A DNA stretch of 64,000 nt. Source: Paraburkholderia terricola. GTDB lineage: Bacteria > Pseudomonadota > Gammaproteobacteria > Burkholderiales > Burkholderiaceae. The number at the start of each line of letters is the position of its first letter. Positions within the stretch are counted from its first letter, which is position 1. The DNA is taken from assembly GCF_900142195.1 (NCBI RefSeq), contig NZ_FRAB01000009.1, positions 30,065 through 94,064 of the forward strand. Reading direction: 5' to 3'. The position numbers and the translations under genes are program-made. Under the pieces are notes generated by a model. It searched no databases, was not told the DNA's origin, and saw nothing but the letters and a program-made list of their open reading frames with translations. Of this stretch, positions 25,759 through 34,861 are shown piece by piece.

Positions 25759-27738
25759 TTGAGCACGCCCCATTTCGACTCTCCCCAGCGCCCGCGCATC
25801 TGGGCCGTCAGCATCAGCCGCTTGCGCGATCTGTTTTTCGACATCGCCGGCGAATATGTCGAAATCGCGGACCTGCGCATCGTCGCGCAGGGCTTCGAGG
25901 ATGCGGTGCGCGAAATCGACGCCGCGGGCGCGGGCCGTCCCGATGTCGTGATCGCCGGCGGCTCCAGCGGCGCGTATCTGAAAACGCGTGTCGCGGTTCC
26001 CGTCGTGCTGATCAACCCGACCGGCTTCGACGTGATGCATGCGCTCGCGCGGGCCCGCCGCGACGGCGCGCGGGTCGCGCTCGTCACGCACGGCGACACG
26101 CCCGACGAAGTGCGCCGCTTCACGGCCGCTTACGAACTCGACGTGACGTTCGCCTCCTATGAGTCGGCGCAGGACGCCGAGAGCGTCGTGCTCGATCTGC
26201 GCGATCGCGGCATCGACGTGGTGGTCGGCCCCGGACTCGTGACCGATCTCGCCGCAAGCGCCGGCATGGGCGCGGTGTTTCTCTATTCGCGCGCGTCGGT
26301 GCGCGCCGCATTCGATACCGCGCTCGAAGTCGCGCAGGCCACTCGCCGCGAAACGCTTCGCCGTCAACGGCTCGACAATCTGCTGCAACATCTGCGCGAC
26401 GGCGTGGTCGCGCTCGATGCGCAAGGCCGCGTCGAAGCGATGAATCAACGCCTCGCCGACGTCCTCGGCCTCGACGCGGCAAAGGCGGCGGGCCGCCCGC
26501 TACGGGAACTCGCGCCCGACCTGGCGGGCAGCTTGCCGGACTCGGACGGCGACTCCTTCTGCACGGTGCGCGGCGCGAGCTACGTCGTGCATCGCGGACC
26601 GCTGGCGAGCAGCGGCGCGGCGGCGGGCACCGTGCTGACGTTTCAGGAATCGCGCGCCGTCGAAAAACTCGACCGCACGCTGCGCTCGCGGCAACGCGTG
26701 CAGCAGTTCAGCGCGCGCTACCGGCTCGACGACATCGTCGGCGCATCCGCATCGATCGAACGGGTGCGCTCGCTCGTGCGGCGCTATGCGCGATCGGACG
26801 CCACCGTGCTGATTCTCGGCGAGAGCGGCACCGGCAAGGAAATGGTCGCGCAGAGCATGCATCGACTGAGCGCGCGGCGCGACTTCGCGTTCGTCGCGAT
26901 CAATTGCGGCGCGTTTCCCGAGGCCTTGCTGGAAAGCGAATTGTTCGGCTACGAGGAAGGCGCGTTCACCGGCGCGCGCAAGGGCGGCAAGGCGGGACTG
27001 ATCGAAGTCGCGCATCGCGGCACGCTGTTTCTCGATGAAATCGGCGAGATGCCGTTGTCGTTGCAAAGCCGGCTGCTGCGCGTGCTGCAGGAACGCGAAG
27101 TCGTGCGGCTCGGTTCGACGGAGCCGACGCGCGTCGACATTCGCGTGGTCGCGGCGACGCATCGCGCGTTGACCGAGGGCATCGCGGCGGGCCGTTTTCG
27201 CGCGGACCTGTACTACCGGCTCAACATTCTGAGCATCGCGCTGCCGCCGCTGCGCGAGCGGCCCACCGACCTGCTGCCGCTCGCCGCCGAACTGCTGCTG
27301 CAAGCCGCGGCGCGCGAACCGAGGCTCGCGGCGCGCCTGCCCGATACGGAGGCCGCTCGACGCACGCTTGCGGAGCTTGCCGAGCCATTGCGCCGTTACG
27401 CATGGCCGGGCAACGTGCGTGAATTGCAGAACGTGACCGAACGGATCGCGGTCGAACTGGCGGACGCGGACACCGGCCCCGACACCCACGCGGCAACGGA
27501 TGCCGATGCCAAATCCATCCTCACACGCGACATGCTGCGCACCGTCGCGCCAGAAATCTTCGAGCCGCACGCACGCGCGAAAAAAACCGCGCTCACGCTA
27601 CGCGAGCGCAGCCGTCACGTGGAAGCCGACGAGATCCGCGCCGCGCTCGCCGCGCACGACGGCGATCGCGACGCGGTGTGCGAGGCGCTCGGCATCAGCA
27701 AGACGACGTTATGGCGGAAGCTGAACGCGACACAGTAG
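25759..27738 (+). CDS. prpR: Propionate catabolism activator PrpR (sigma-54 dependent)
   Basis: A 659-residue activator. The N-terminal PrpR domain (RPRIWAVSISRLRDLF, about residues 1-195) senses 2-methylcitrate in characterised homologues; a PAS-like segment follows (about 215-310). The central AAA+ domain has Walker A GESGTGKE (about 355), ELFGYEEGAFTGAR with an intact sigma-54 contact loop (about 401), and Walker B GTLFLDEIGEM. A Fis-type HTH closes it (VCEALGISKTTLWRKL). I propose a TTG start at 25759, with AGGAG eleven bases upstream, because it leaves the PrpR domain whole; the longer frame runs through the operator region. Divergent from prpC. Confidence 0.9.
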   Translation: MSTPHFDSPQRPRIWAVSISRLRDLFFDIAGEYVEIADLRIVAQGFEDAVREIDAAGAGRPDVVIAGGSSGAYLKTRVAVPVVLINPTGFDVMHALARARRDGARVALVTHGDTPDEVRRFTAAYELDVTFASYESAQDAESVVLDLRDRGIDVVVGPGLVTDLAASAGMGAVFLYSRASVRAAFDTALEVAQATRRETLRRQRLDNLLQHLRDGVVALDAQGRVEAMNQRLADVLGLDAAKAAGRPLRELAPDLAGSLPDSDGDSFCTVRGASYVVHRGPLASSGAAAGTVLTFQESRAVEKLDRTLRSRQRVQQFSARYRLDDIVGASASIERVRSLVRRYARSDATVLILGESGTGKEMVAQSMHRLSARRDFAFVAINCGAFPEALLESELFGYEEGAFTGARKGGKAGLIEVAHRGTLFLDEIGEMPLSLQSRLLRVLQEREVVRLGSTEPTRVDIRVVAATHRALTEGIAAGRFRADLYYRLNILSIALPPLRERPTDLLPLAAELLLQAAAREPRLAARLPDTEAARRTLAELAEPLRRYAWPGNVRELQNVTERIAVELADADTGPDTHAATDADAKSILTRDMLRTVAPEIFEPHARAKKTALTLRERSRHVEADEIRAALAAHDGDRDAVCEALGISKTTLWRKLNATQ

Positions 27739-28117
27739 ACATCGCGTCGCCCTGTTTGGTCGCATGGGTCGCATGGGTCGCATGGGTCGCCTTGGCCCCC
27801 GCGCGCGCGATGAACATGCTCGGCGTCATCCCGCAGCACCGCTTGAAATGCCGCCCGAAATGGCTCTGATCGAAGAAACCAACCTCCGTCGCGACGACCG
27901 ACCCCGGCACGCCTGCGAGCAACAGCGTCTGCGCGCGCTGAATCCGCAGCCCGCACAGATAGCGATATGGCGATGAACCGTATTGCTGCCGGAACACCGT
28001 CGCGAAGCGCGACACGCTCAACGCGGACAACGCGGCCAGTTGCGCGAGCGTCACCGGTTCGTCGAAATGCGCTTCGATGAACGCCCGCGCGGCATTCAGG
28101 CTGATCGACTGTTTCAT
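27695..28117 (-). CDS. Short AraC-type DNA-binding protein
   Basis: A 140-residue protein that is nearly only an AraC HTH domain (ITLAQ-type start VTLAQLAALSALSVSRFATVF, then VVATEVGFFDQSHFGRHFKR and MTPSMFI), without a sensing domain. About 35 extra residues follow, including an Ala-Thr-His repeat from the 9-bp tandem DNA repeats. Its ATG overlaps the stop of the FAD dehydrogenase gene (ATGA) and its end overlaps the 3' end of prpR by 44 bases on the opposite strand. It is the last gene of the catabolic operon that begins far upstream and probably regulates it. Confidence 0.8.
   Translation of the reverse strand: MKQSISLNAARAFIEAHFDEPVTLAQLAALSALSVSRFATVFRQQYGSSPYRYLCGLRIQRAQTLLLAGVPGSVVATEVGFFDQSHFGRHFKRCCGMTPSMFIARAGAKATHATHATHATKQGDAMSTVSRSASAITSSC
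27761..27787. repeat. Three tandem 9-bp repeats
   Basis: CGCATGGGT occurs three times without change, with a partial copy before it. The unit is a multiple of three, so copy number can change without shifting frame. On the minus strand it encodes an Ala-Thr-His repeat near the C-terminus of the short AraC-type protein. Confidence 0.8.
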
Positions 28118-29283
28118 GACGCCGCGACCGTCGAGCTGGCCGCCGGCTGCTTCGCGAACCGCGCGATGGAAAACACGTCGAGGGGAATCGCGGCGTTGCC
28201 GGTGCCGAGCAGTTCGGCCATCGTCTCGCCGACGCCGGGGCCGATCTGAAAGCCCGCGCCGTTGAAGCCGAACGCATAGAAGAGGCCGTCGACCTTGCTG
28301 CTCGGACCGATCACCGGTTCGCCGTCGGGCAGATAACTTTCGACGCCGCTCCACACGCGAATCACATTGAGCGGCGCCAATGCGGGTACTAGCCGCCGCA
28401 TTTGCGCGAGCTGGCGCACGGTGTTGATCGGCAGCACCGACGCGCGGCACGTCAGCGCATCCGCGGGACCTGGCGGCCCGCCGCCCACGATGATGTTGCC
28501 GCGCGGAATCTGCCGGAAATAGATGCTCTCTTCCTTGATCGACGTGAACACGCCCATCGACGATTTGAAGACATACGGCACCGGTTCGGTCACGCACATT
28601 TGCGGCCCGTGCGTGGTGAGCGGGGCCGCTTCGCCGAACTGCTCGCTCAGACGGCTCGCCCAGGCGCCGGCGCAAATCACGAGCTGCGCGGCCCAATACA
28701 CGTCGCCGCGCGCGCTCTGCACGCGAAACCGGCCAGCCTCTTTTTCGACGCGCACGATTTCCGTGTTCTCGACCACGCGCGCGCCGAGCCGTGCGGCGGC
28801 CCGGCCGAACGCGGGCGCGGCGAGGCGCGGATTCGCATGACCGTCGAACGGCGAAATGGAGGCGGCCAGCACCTCGCGGCCGAGAAACGGGAAACGCCGG
28901 AACAGCGCTTCGCCGTGCAGCACTTCGAGGTCGAGACCGTAGGCGCGCGCGTCGATCGCGTACTGATCGAAGTTCTCGACGTCCTTCTGGTGGTAGCACA
29001 CGCGCGTATGGCCCACCGGCAGAAACTCGATGTCCTCGCCGAGCAGTTCCGCCGAGCGTTGCCATGTGCGCAGCGCGCGGTTCGCCATCGCCAGTTGCGG
29101 CAGCGCGCGCCCCTGGCGGCGAATCCCGCCGAAGTTCACGCCGCTCGCCTGCTGGCCCGTGAGTCCGCGTTCGAGCAGGATCACCGAGCGCTTGCGCCGA
29201 CGCAGGAAGAACGCGGTCGTCGTGCCCATGATGCCGCCGCCGATCACGATCACATCGGCTTCGTTATGGGTCGCCGCGCTCAT
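28114..29283 (-). CDS. FAD-dependent dehydrogenase, catalytic (beta-type) subunit
   Basis: A 389-residue flavoprotein of the D-amino-acid oxidase (DAO) fold: Rossmann motif VIVIGGGIMGTTTAFFL near residue 11, the GGIRRQGR substrate-loop region and the C-terminal FNGAGFQIGPGVGE. With the two genes upstream it matches the three-subunit architecture of opine, hydrogen-cyanide-synthase and D-hydroxyproline dehydrogenase complexes (HcnC/OoxB-type subunit). ATG 29283 overlaps the previous stop and follows GGAGATAAGCG. The substrate is likely an amine or imino acid; which one is not readable. Confidence 0.85.
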   Translation of the reverse strand: MSAATHNEADVIVIGGGIMGTTTAFFLRRRKRSVILLERGLTGQQASGVNFGGIRRQGRALPQLAMANRALRTWQRSAELLGEDIEFLPVGHTRVCYHQKDVENFDQYAIDARAYGLDLEVLHGEALFRRFPFLGREVLAASISPFDGHANPRLAAPAFGRAAARLGARVVENTEIVRVEKEAGRFRVQSARGDVYWAAQLVICAGAWASRLSEQFGEAAPLTTHGPQMCVTEPVPYVFKSSMGVFTSIKEESIYFRQIPRGNIIVGGGPPGPADALTCRASVLPINTVRQLAQMRRLVPALAPLNVIRVWSGVESYLPDGEPVIGPSSKVDGLFYAFGFNGAGFQIGPGVGETMAELLGTGNAAIPLDVFSIARFAKQPAASSTVAAS

Positions 29284-30686
29284 TCGCTTATCTCCGCGCT
29301 TGCTTCGGTGCTGGCCGCTTCGATTGAAGCTTCGGTCAACGCGACAGGCAGCGGCTTGACAGGCGCCTGCCCGCGCAAGCGCCCCACCGAAGCCAAGGGC
29401 ACGGACGCCGCCGCCGCGATGATCTCCGCGCCCGCGTGGCCGCAATAGCGTCCCTGGCAGCGTCCCATGCCGACGCGCGAAAACGCCTTCGCGCGATTGG
29501 CTTCCTGCGCGCCGGTCGCGCGCACGACGCGGCGCAATTCGCCCGCCGTGATCGCTTCGCAACGGCAGACGATGGTTTCATCCGGCAGCGACGCGGCGAA
29601 TTTCGCCGGCCACGGAAAGGCCGCGCGCAAGCCCGCGGCAAAGCGCGTGAAGCGCGCGAGTTCGCGACGCAAGCGCTCCATCCCCTCGACGTGCATGCCG
29701 TGATCGTGCAGAACCGCGAGCGCCGCGAGGCGTCCCGAACGTTCCGCCGCGTCCGCGCCGCGCACCCTTGCGCCGTCGCCGGCCAGATAGACGCCTTTGA
29801 CGCTGCCGCGGCCGTCGTCGTCGATTTGCGGGAGCCACTGCTGTGTATCGGCGTCGAACAGGAAGCGGCAACCCGCGAGGTCCGCGAGTTGCGTCTCCGG
29901 GCGCAAGTGATAACCGAGCGCCACGGCGTCGCACGCAATCTCGATCCGCTCGCCGCCGGGCAACGCCACCTCGACGCCGCTCACGCCGTCGTGCGGCGAG
30001 CCCTTGATTTCGACAGGCTGCACGCCGCGATGAACAGGCACGCGCGCTTGCGTCAGCACGCGCGTCAATGCGATGCCTTTCTTCAAAGCGGCGGGAATCG
30101 CCAGCAAACGCGGCAACGCGGCCACGCGCTGCATGAGCGTCGACGTATCGAGCACCGCGGCCACCTGTGCGCCCGCCTTCACGTATTGCGCCGCGACGAG
30201 GTACAACAGCGGACCGCTGCCCATCATCACGATGCGCGAGCCGATCGCGCAGCCCTGCGATTTCAGCGCGACTTGCGCGCCGCCGAGGCTATAGGCGCCC
30301 GCCTGGTGCCAGCCCTTGACCGGCATCAGCCGATCGGTCGCGCCGCTGCACACGATCAGCGAATCGAACGCGAGCGTGCGATAACGCGTGCCGCTCACCA
30401 GATGCACGGCGTTCGGCGAGATATTCCACACGAGCGTTTCCGGCAGATAGTCGATCATGCTTTTCAGCGCATCGAAACTCGCGTGCAGCGAAGCGGCGCG
30501 TTCCGCCTCGGTGCCGTAAAGCGTGTCGTAGCTGCGCGAAAACCCTTCCGGTTGCCGCCGATAGATCTGCCCGCCATCGCGCCGCCCTTCGTCGATGACC
30601 GTGGGCCGCAGCCCCGCCTCCACCAGCGCCTGCGCGGCGCGCACGCCCGCCGGCCCGCTCCCGATGACGACTACGCGCGGGGCCAT
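29280..30686 (-). CDS. FAD/NAD(P) and 2Fe-2S dehydrogenase, alpha-type subunit
   Basis: A 468-residue flavoprotein of the OoxA/HcnB type. The N-terminal FAD motif is VVVIGSGPAGVRAAQALVEAG, a second Rossmann motif lies near IVMMGSGPLLYLVAAQYVKAG, and the C-terminal Cys cluster reads VCRCEAITAGEL followed by GMGRCQGRYCG, a BFD-like 2Fe-2S site. It should pass electrons from the catalytic DAO subunit. It overlaps the ferredoxin-like gene by 16 bases upstream and the DAO gene by four bases downstream, so subunits are made together. Confidence 0.87.
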   Translation of the reverse strand: MAPRVVVIGSGPAGVRAAQALVEAGLRPTVIDEGRRDGGQIYRRQPEGFSRSYDTLYGTEAERAASLHASFDALKSMIDYLPETLVWNISPNAVHLVSGTRYRTLAFDSLIVCSGATDRLMPVKGWHQAGAYSLGGAQVALKSQGCAIGSRIVMMGSGPLLYLVAAQYVKAGAQVAAVLDTSTLMQRVAALPRLLAIPAALKKGIALTRVLTQARVPVHRGVQPVEIKGSPHDGVSGVEVALPGGERIEIACDAVALGYHLRPETQLADLAGCRFLFDADTQQWLPQIDDDGRGSVKGVYLAGDGARVRGADAAERSGRLAALAVLHDHGMHVEGMERLRRELARFTRFAAGLRAAFPWPAKFAASLPDETIVCRCEAITAGELRRVVRATGAQEANRAKAFSRVGMGRCQGRYCGHAGAEIIAAAASVPLASVGRLRGQAPVKPLPVALTEASIEAASTEASAEISE

Positions 30687-30985
30687 ACGCCCTCCCCGGC
30701 TTCGGCGAGTTTCGTCACGATCGACATGCCGGGCGCCGCCGGCGTGCTGCACGCGCGCACGCGCTCGCCCGCCGCCGTCCATACCCAACAGTCCTGGCAC
30801 GCGCCCATCAAACAGAAACCGGCGCGGCGGCCGTCGCCGAATTCGGAATCGCGCAACGTGTTCATGCCGGTCAGCAGCGCGACCATCAGCGTGTCGCCCT
30901 CGGCGGCTTCGCGCACGACGCCGTCCACCGTGATCGCAAAAGTCTTGCGGCCCTGCTCCGCAAGCCGTACGAATCGTCCGTTCAT
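30671..30985 (-). CDS. 2Fe-2S ferredoxin-like small subunit
   Basis: A 104-residue protein of the HcnA/gamma-subunit type. It has an EGDTLMVALL helix typical of the fold and Cys residues in FCLMGACQDCWV plus a later Cys in RVRACSTPA, binding a 2Fe-2S centre. It is the electron-transfer partner of the two following FAD proteins. The ATG at 30985 overlaps the stop of the ABC ATPase gene (ATGA), so the dehydrogenase and the importer are in one transcript. Confidence 0.88.
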   Translation of the reverse strand: MNGRFVRLAEQGRKTFAITVDGVVREAAEGDTLMVALLTGMNTLRDSEFGDGRRAGFCLMGACQDCWVWTAAGERVRACSTPAAPGMSIVTKLAEAGEGVWPRA

Positions 30986-32826
30986 GCCGGAATGGCCTCC
31001 AGGGTCTGCAGGCGATTCAGCTCGGATGTCGAATGATGGCAAAGGATTTCCGCGCCCGAAGGCAGCTTCTTGAGCGAAGGCGGCGTCATGTTGCACATGC
31101 CGTCGATGCGCACCGGGCAGCGCGCGCGGAACGCGCACAACTCGGGAATCCCGGCGCTCTCGCCGAGCGGCGGCAACGCGGCGGCGTTGATCTCGCGGCG
31201 CGCGTCGAGCCAGCCGGGTTTCAACGCGGGCACCGAGTCCACCAGCAAGCCCGTGTACGGGTGATACGGCGGCGCGGCGAGCACGTCGCGCTGCCCGGCT
31301 TCCACGCGATGCCCTGCGTACAGCACGATCACTTCGTCGCAGATCGCGCGCACCGTGGAAATGTCGTGGCTGATGAACATGTACGACACGCCCAGTTCGC
31401 GCCGCAATTCGGCCAGCAGATCGAGGATCGCCGCGCCGACCACCGTGTCGAGCGCGGACGTCACTTCGTCGCAGAGAATCAACGCGGGATCGGCGGCGAG
31501 CGCGCGCGCCAGGTTCACGCGCTGCTTCTGGCCGCCGGAAAGTCCGGCCGGCGTGCGCGTGGCGATCGAGGCCGGCAGCTTGACCAGATCGAGCAGCGCC
31601 AGCATCCGCTTCTTCGCCGCCGAGCCGCGCAGATGGTGATAGAACGCGAGCGGCCGCGCGAGGATATCGGCGATCGAATGGCTCGGGTTCAGCGCGGTAT
31701 CGGCGTTCTGAAACACGATCTGAATCTGCCGGTATTGCTCCGGCGTGCGGCGCGAGAGTTGCGCGGGCAACGCCTCGCCGTTGAACAGCACCTCGCCGCG
31801 CGCCCGGTCGACCAGCCCCGCCACCACGCGCGCGAGCGTCGTCTTGCCGGAACCCGATTCGCCGATCACGCCGAGCGTGCTGCCGCGCGCGATCGACAGG
31901 CTGACGTCGTCGAGCACGCGCACGGCCGGCGCGCCGAAGCGGTCGAGGCGGCCATAGCCGGCCGCGAGTCCGCGAATCTCGAGCAGCGGCGGCACGTGTT
32001 TTCCGGACTGCGGCGGCGTTTCCAACGCGGCTTCCGGGCGGCGCGTGGCGGCCAGCAACTGGCGCGTGTAGGCGTCGACGGGCGCGTCGAGCACTTGCGC
32101 GACCGCGCCGTTTTCCTTCACCGCGCCGCCGTTCAACACGACGATGCGGTCGGCCATCTGCGCAACCACAGCCAGGTCGTGCGACACGTACACCGCCGTC
32201 GTGCCGAGTTCGCGGATCACCTTCTTGAAGGCCGCGAGCACTTCGATCTGCGTGGTGACGTCGAGCGCGGTGGTCGGTTCGTCGAATACGACGACGGCCG
32301 GATCGGTGATCAGCGCCATCGCGGCCATCAAGCGCTGCAACTGCCCGCCCGACACCTGATGCGGATAGCGCTCGCCGAGCGTTTCCGGCGCGGGCAACGC
32401 AAGCGAGCGGAACAGGCCGATCGCCTTGGCGCGCGCGGCGTCTTTCGTCATCAACTGATGCAGCAGCGCCGGCTCGGTGACCTGATCCATGATCGTGCGC
32501 GCGGGATTGAAACCCGCCGACGCGCTCTGCGCCACATAGGCCACCGTGCGCGCTCGCAACGCGCGGCGGCCCTTCGCGTCGAGCGACAGCACATCCACGT
32601 CGCCGATGCGCACCGACCCGCCGCTAATCGCGCAGCCCGCGCGCGCATAGCCGAGCAGCGACAGCGCGATGGTCGTCTTGCCCGAGCCCGACTCGCCGAT
32701 CAGCGCGAGCACCTCGCCCTTCCTCACCGAAAAATCGACGCCCTTGACGATCTCCGTCACGGCTGCCGGCGCGGCGCCCGCGACCACGCGCAGGCCCTTC
32801 ACTTCGATCATGTCCCGTTCAGCCAT
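30982..32826 (-). CDS. Fused dipeptide/oligopeptide ABC importer ATPase (DppD-DppF type)
   Basis: A 614-residue protein with two complete ABC ATPase halves in one chain: first Walker A GESGSGKTTIAL (about residue 39), signature VSGGQLQR and Walker B VVVFDEPTTALD; second Walker A GESGSGKTTLAR, signature LSGGQKQR and Walker B LILCDEVTSALD. It ends with the oligopeptide-family C-terminal Cys cluster (CAFRARCPV, then CNMTPP). It energises import by the two permeases upstream. Start ATG 32826 shares its A with the permease stop. The fused form is common in oligopeptide-type systems of this group. Confidence 0.93.
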   Translation of the reverse strand: MAERDMIEVKGLRVVAGAAPAAVTEIVKGVDFSVRKGEVLALIGESGSGKTTIALSLLGYARAGCAISGGSVRIGDVDVLSLDAKGRRALRARTVAYVAQSASAGFNPARTIMDQVTEPALLHQLMTKDAARAKAIGLFRSLALPAPETLGERYPHQVSGGQLQRLMAAMALITDPAVVVFDEPTTALDVTTQIEVLAAFKKVIRELGTTAVYVSHDLAVVAQMADRIVVLNGGAVKENGAVAQVLDAPVDAYTRQLLAATRRPEAALETPPQSGKHVPPLLEIRGLAAGYGRLDRFGAPAVRVLDDVSLSIARGSTLGVIGESGSGKTTLARVVAGLVDRARGEVLFNGEALPAQLSRRTPEQYRQIQIVFQNADTALNPSHSIADILARPLAFYHHLRGSAAKKRMLALLDLVKLPASIATRTPAGLSGGQKQRVNLARALAADPALILCDEVTSALDTVVGAAILDLLAELRRELGVSYMFISHDISTVRAICDEVIVLYAGHRVEAGQRDVLAAPPYHPYTGLLVDSVPALKPGWLDARREINAAALPPLGESAGIPELCAFRARCPVRIDGMCNMTPPSLKKLPSGAEILCHHSTSELNRLQTLEAIPA

Positions 32827-33779
32827 CACGCGCCTCCGTGGCTGCGGCCGCGACGCCGCAAATTGTCGATCAGCAGATTCATGCCGATGGTCAGCGTCGC
32901 GATGGCGACGGCCGGCATCAGCACCGCGGGCGCGCCCTCCGACAAGCCGCCGATGTTCTCGCGCACGAGCGAGCCCCAGTCGGCATTCGGCGGCTGCACG
33001 CCGAGGCCGAGAAAACTCAGCCCGCTCAGCAGCAGCACGATGAACACGAAACGCAGGCCGAAATCGGCGAGCATCGGATGAATCATGTTCGGCAGCACCT
33101 CGACCCGCGCGATATAGAAGATGCCCTCGCCGCGCGCGCGGGCCACCTGCACGTATTCGAGGCTCATCACGTTCATCGCGAGCGAGCGCGAAATGCGGAA
33201 CGCGCCGGGGATATACGCCGCGGCGGCCACGGTCGTCAGCATCGTGATCGACGAACCGAACGCGGCGATCACGACGAGCGCGAGCACCTTGCTCGGAATC
33301 GAAATGATCGCGTCGAACAGACGGCTCAGAATCTCGTCGACCCAGCGCCCGGACACCGCGGCGAGCAGGCCGAAGAACGTGCCGATCAAACTCGCGAGCA
33401 GCGCCGCCGCCAGCGCGAGGCCGACCGTGTAGCGCGCGCCGTAGAGAATGCGGCTCAGCATGTCGCGGCCGAGATAGTCGGTGCCGAGCGGATGGGCCGC
33501 GCCATAGCTGCCGAAAATTTCCGTCGAGGTGAGCGCGCCGCCTTTGTACGGTGCGATGAGCGGACCGACGAATGCGATCAGCAGCCAGAACGCCACCAGC
33601 AGCAGGCCGATCAGTCCGAGCACCGAGAAGCGGTGCACGAGGCGTTTCAACACACCGGTTTTCGGCGCGGGGGTCGGCTCGCCCGGCGGCGCCGAATCAG
33701 CGACGAGTTCATCGCGGCTCACGTCGTACAGTTCCGTGCCGGCGTGGGGAACATGGGGGTTGGTCGGTTGGCTCATCAT
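32826..33779 (-). CDS. Oligopeptide-type ABC permease 2 (DppC-like)
   Basis: A 317-residue inner-membrane permease. A cytoplasmic N-terminus of about 55 residues rich in Pro and Glu precedes the first membrane segment; then about six segments follow, with HPLGTDYLGRDMLSR and the EAA-like loop VQVARARGEG typical of DppC/OppC. The start codon overlaps the stop of permease 1 (ATGATGA). It forms the channel together with permease 1. Confidence 0.92.
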   Translation of the reverse strand: MMSQPTNPHVPHAGTELYDVSRDELVADSAPPGEPTPAPKTGVLKRLVHRFSVLGLIGLLLVAFWLLIAFVGPLIAPYKGGALTSTEIFGSYGAAHPLGTDYLGRDMLSRILYGARYTVGLALAAALLASLIGTFFGLLAAVSGRWVDEILSRLFDAIISIPSKVLALVVIAAFGSSITMLTTVAAAAYIPGAFRISRSLAMNVMSLEYVQVARARGEGIFYIARVEVLPNMIHPMLADFGLRFVFIVLLLSGLSFLGLGVQPPNADWGSLVRENIGGLSEGAPAVLMPAVAIATLTIGMNLLIDNLRRRGRSHGGA

Positions 33780-34729
33780 CGGCGCAGCCTCGGGTTGGAG
33801 ACGATTTGACACAGGTCGGCGATCAGCACGAGCGCGAGATACGCCGCGCAGAACACCATCACGCAGCCTTGCACGAGCGGCATGTCGCGGTTCGTCACGG
33901 CATCCACCATCAGGCTCGCGAGACCGGGATAGTTGAAGATCGATTCGACGATCACCACGCCGCCGAACAGATATGACAGGCTCAGCGCCACCGCGTTGGC
34001 AATCGGACCGATGGTGTTCGGCAACACGTGCCGCCACACCACGCGCACGGGCGAGGCGCCCTTGAGTATCGCCATCTCGACATACGAGGAATTGAGCTGA
34101 TCGAGCACCGCGGCGCGCGTCATGCGCGCCATCTGCGCGACGATCACGCAGCACAGCGTCATCACGGGCATCGCGTAGATGCGCAGCAGCGCGCCGAACG
34201 AATGCACTTCCGACAGGTACGACAGCGCGGGCAGCCAGCGCAGCTTGACCGCGAAGATCAGCACCGCGATGGTGGCGACCAGGAATTCCGGCACCGCCAC
34301 CGTGGAAAGCGTGAGCACGTTGAGCGTGCGGTCGAGCAGCGAGCCGCGGAACATCGCCGACGAAATGCCGATCAGCAACGCGATCGGCACCGAGACGAGC
34401 GACGTGAGACCGGCCAGCACCAGCGAGTTCGGCAGGCGCGTGGCGATCAATTCGCTGACCGGCAGATTGTTTGACATCGAAGTGCCAAAGTTGCCGGTGA
34501 CAATATGCATGAGCCACTCGACGTAGCGTTGCAGCGCCGGCTGGTCGAGGCCGAATTGATGCCGCAATGCCGCGACGGCTTCGGGGGTGGCCGCCTGGCC
34601 GAGCGCCTGCTGTGCGGCATCGCCGGGAAGCAGGCCGGTGATGGCGAACACCACCGCCGAAACCAGCAGCAGCGTCAGCAGCGCAAGGCCGAGGCGCGCG
34701 GCGATGAGTCGTTGCGCGTGTGCTTTCAT
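33776..34729 (-). CDS. Oligopeptide-type ABC permease 1 (DppB-like)
   Basis: A 317-residue permease with an N-terminal membrane segment, GLDQPALQRYVEWLMHIVTG as in DppB, about six segments in total and the conserved loop VEMAILKGASPVRVVWRHVLPN. It follows the binding-protein gene by 132 bases and is coupled to permease 2. Substrate class is peptides, opines or similar amino compounds. Confidence 0.92.
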   Translation of the reverse strand: MKAHAQRLIAARLGLALLTLLLVSAVVFAITGLLPGDAAQQALGQAATPEAVAALRHQFGLDQPALQRYVEWLMHIVTGNFGTSMSNNLPVSELIATRLPNSLVLAGLTSLVSVPIALLIGISSAMFRGSLLDRTLNVLTLSTVAVPEFLVATIAVLIFAVKLRWLPALSYLSEVHSFGALLRIYAMPVMTLCCVIVAQMARMTRAAVLDQLNSSYVEMAILKGASPVRVVWRHVLPNTIGPIANAVALSLSYLFGGVVIVESIFNYPGLASLMVDAVTNRDMPLVQGCVMVFCAAYLALVLIADLCQIVSNPRLRR

Positions 34730-34861
34730 CGAGAGTCGCCTTTAGGTTGAAGCCGCACGCCGCGAAAACGAAAACGCGCGGCGTGCGTATGACCGACCCT
34801 GGCTTTCCGGTTCGTCAGACCGGCGGGCCGAACTTGCAGCGATACGAAAATGCGAAAGCGT

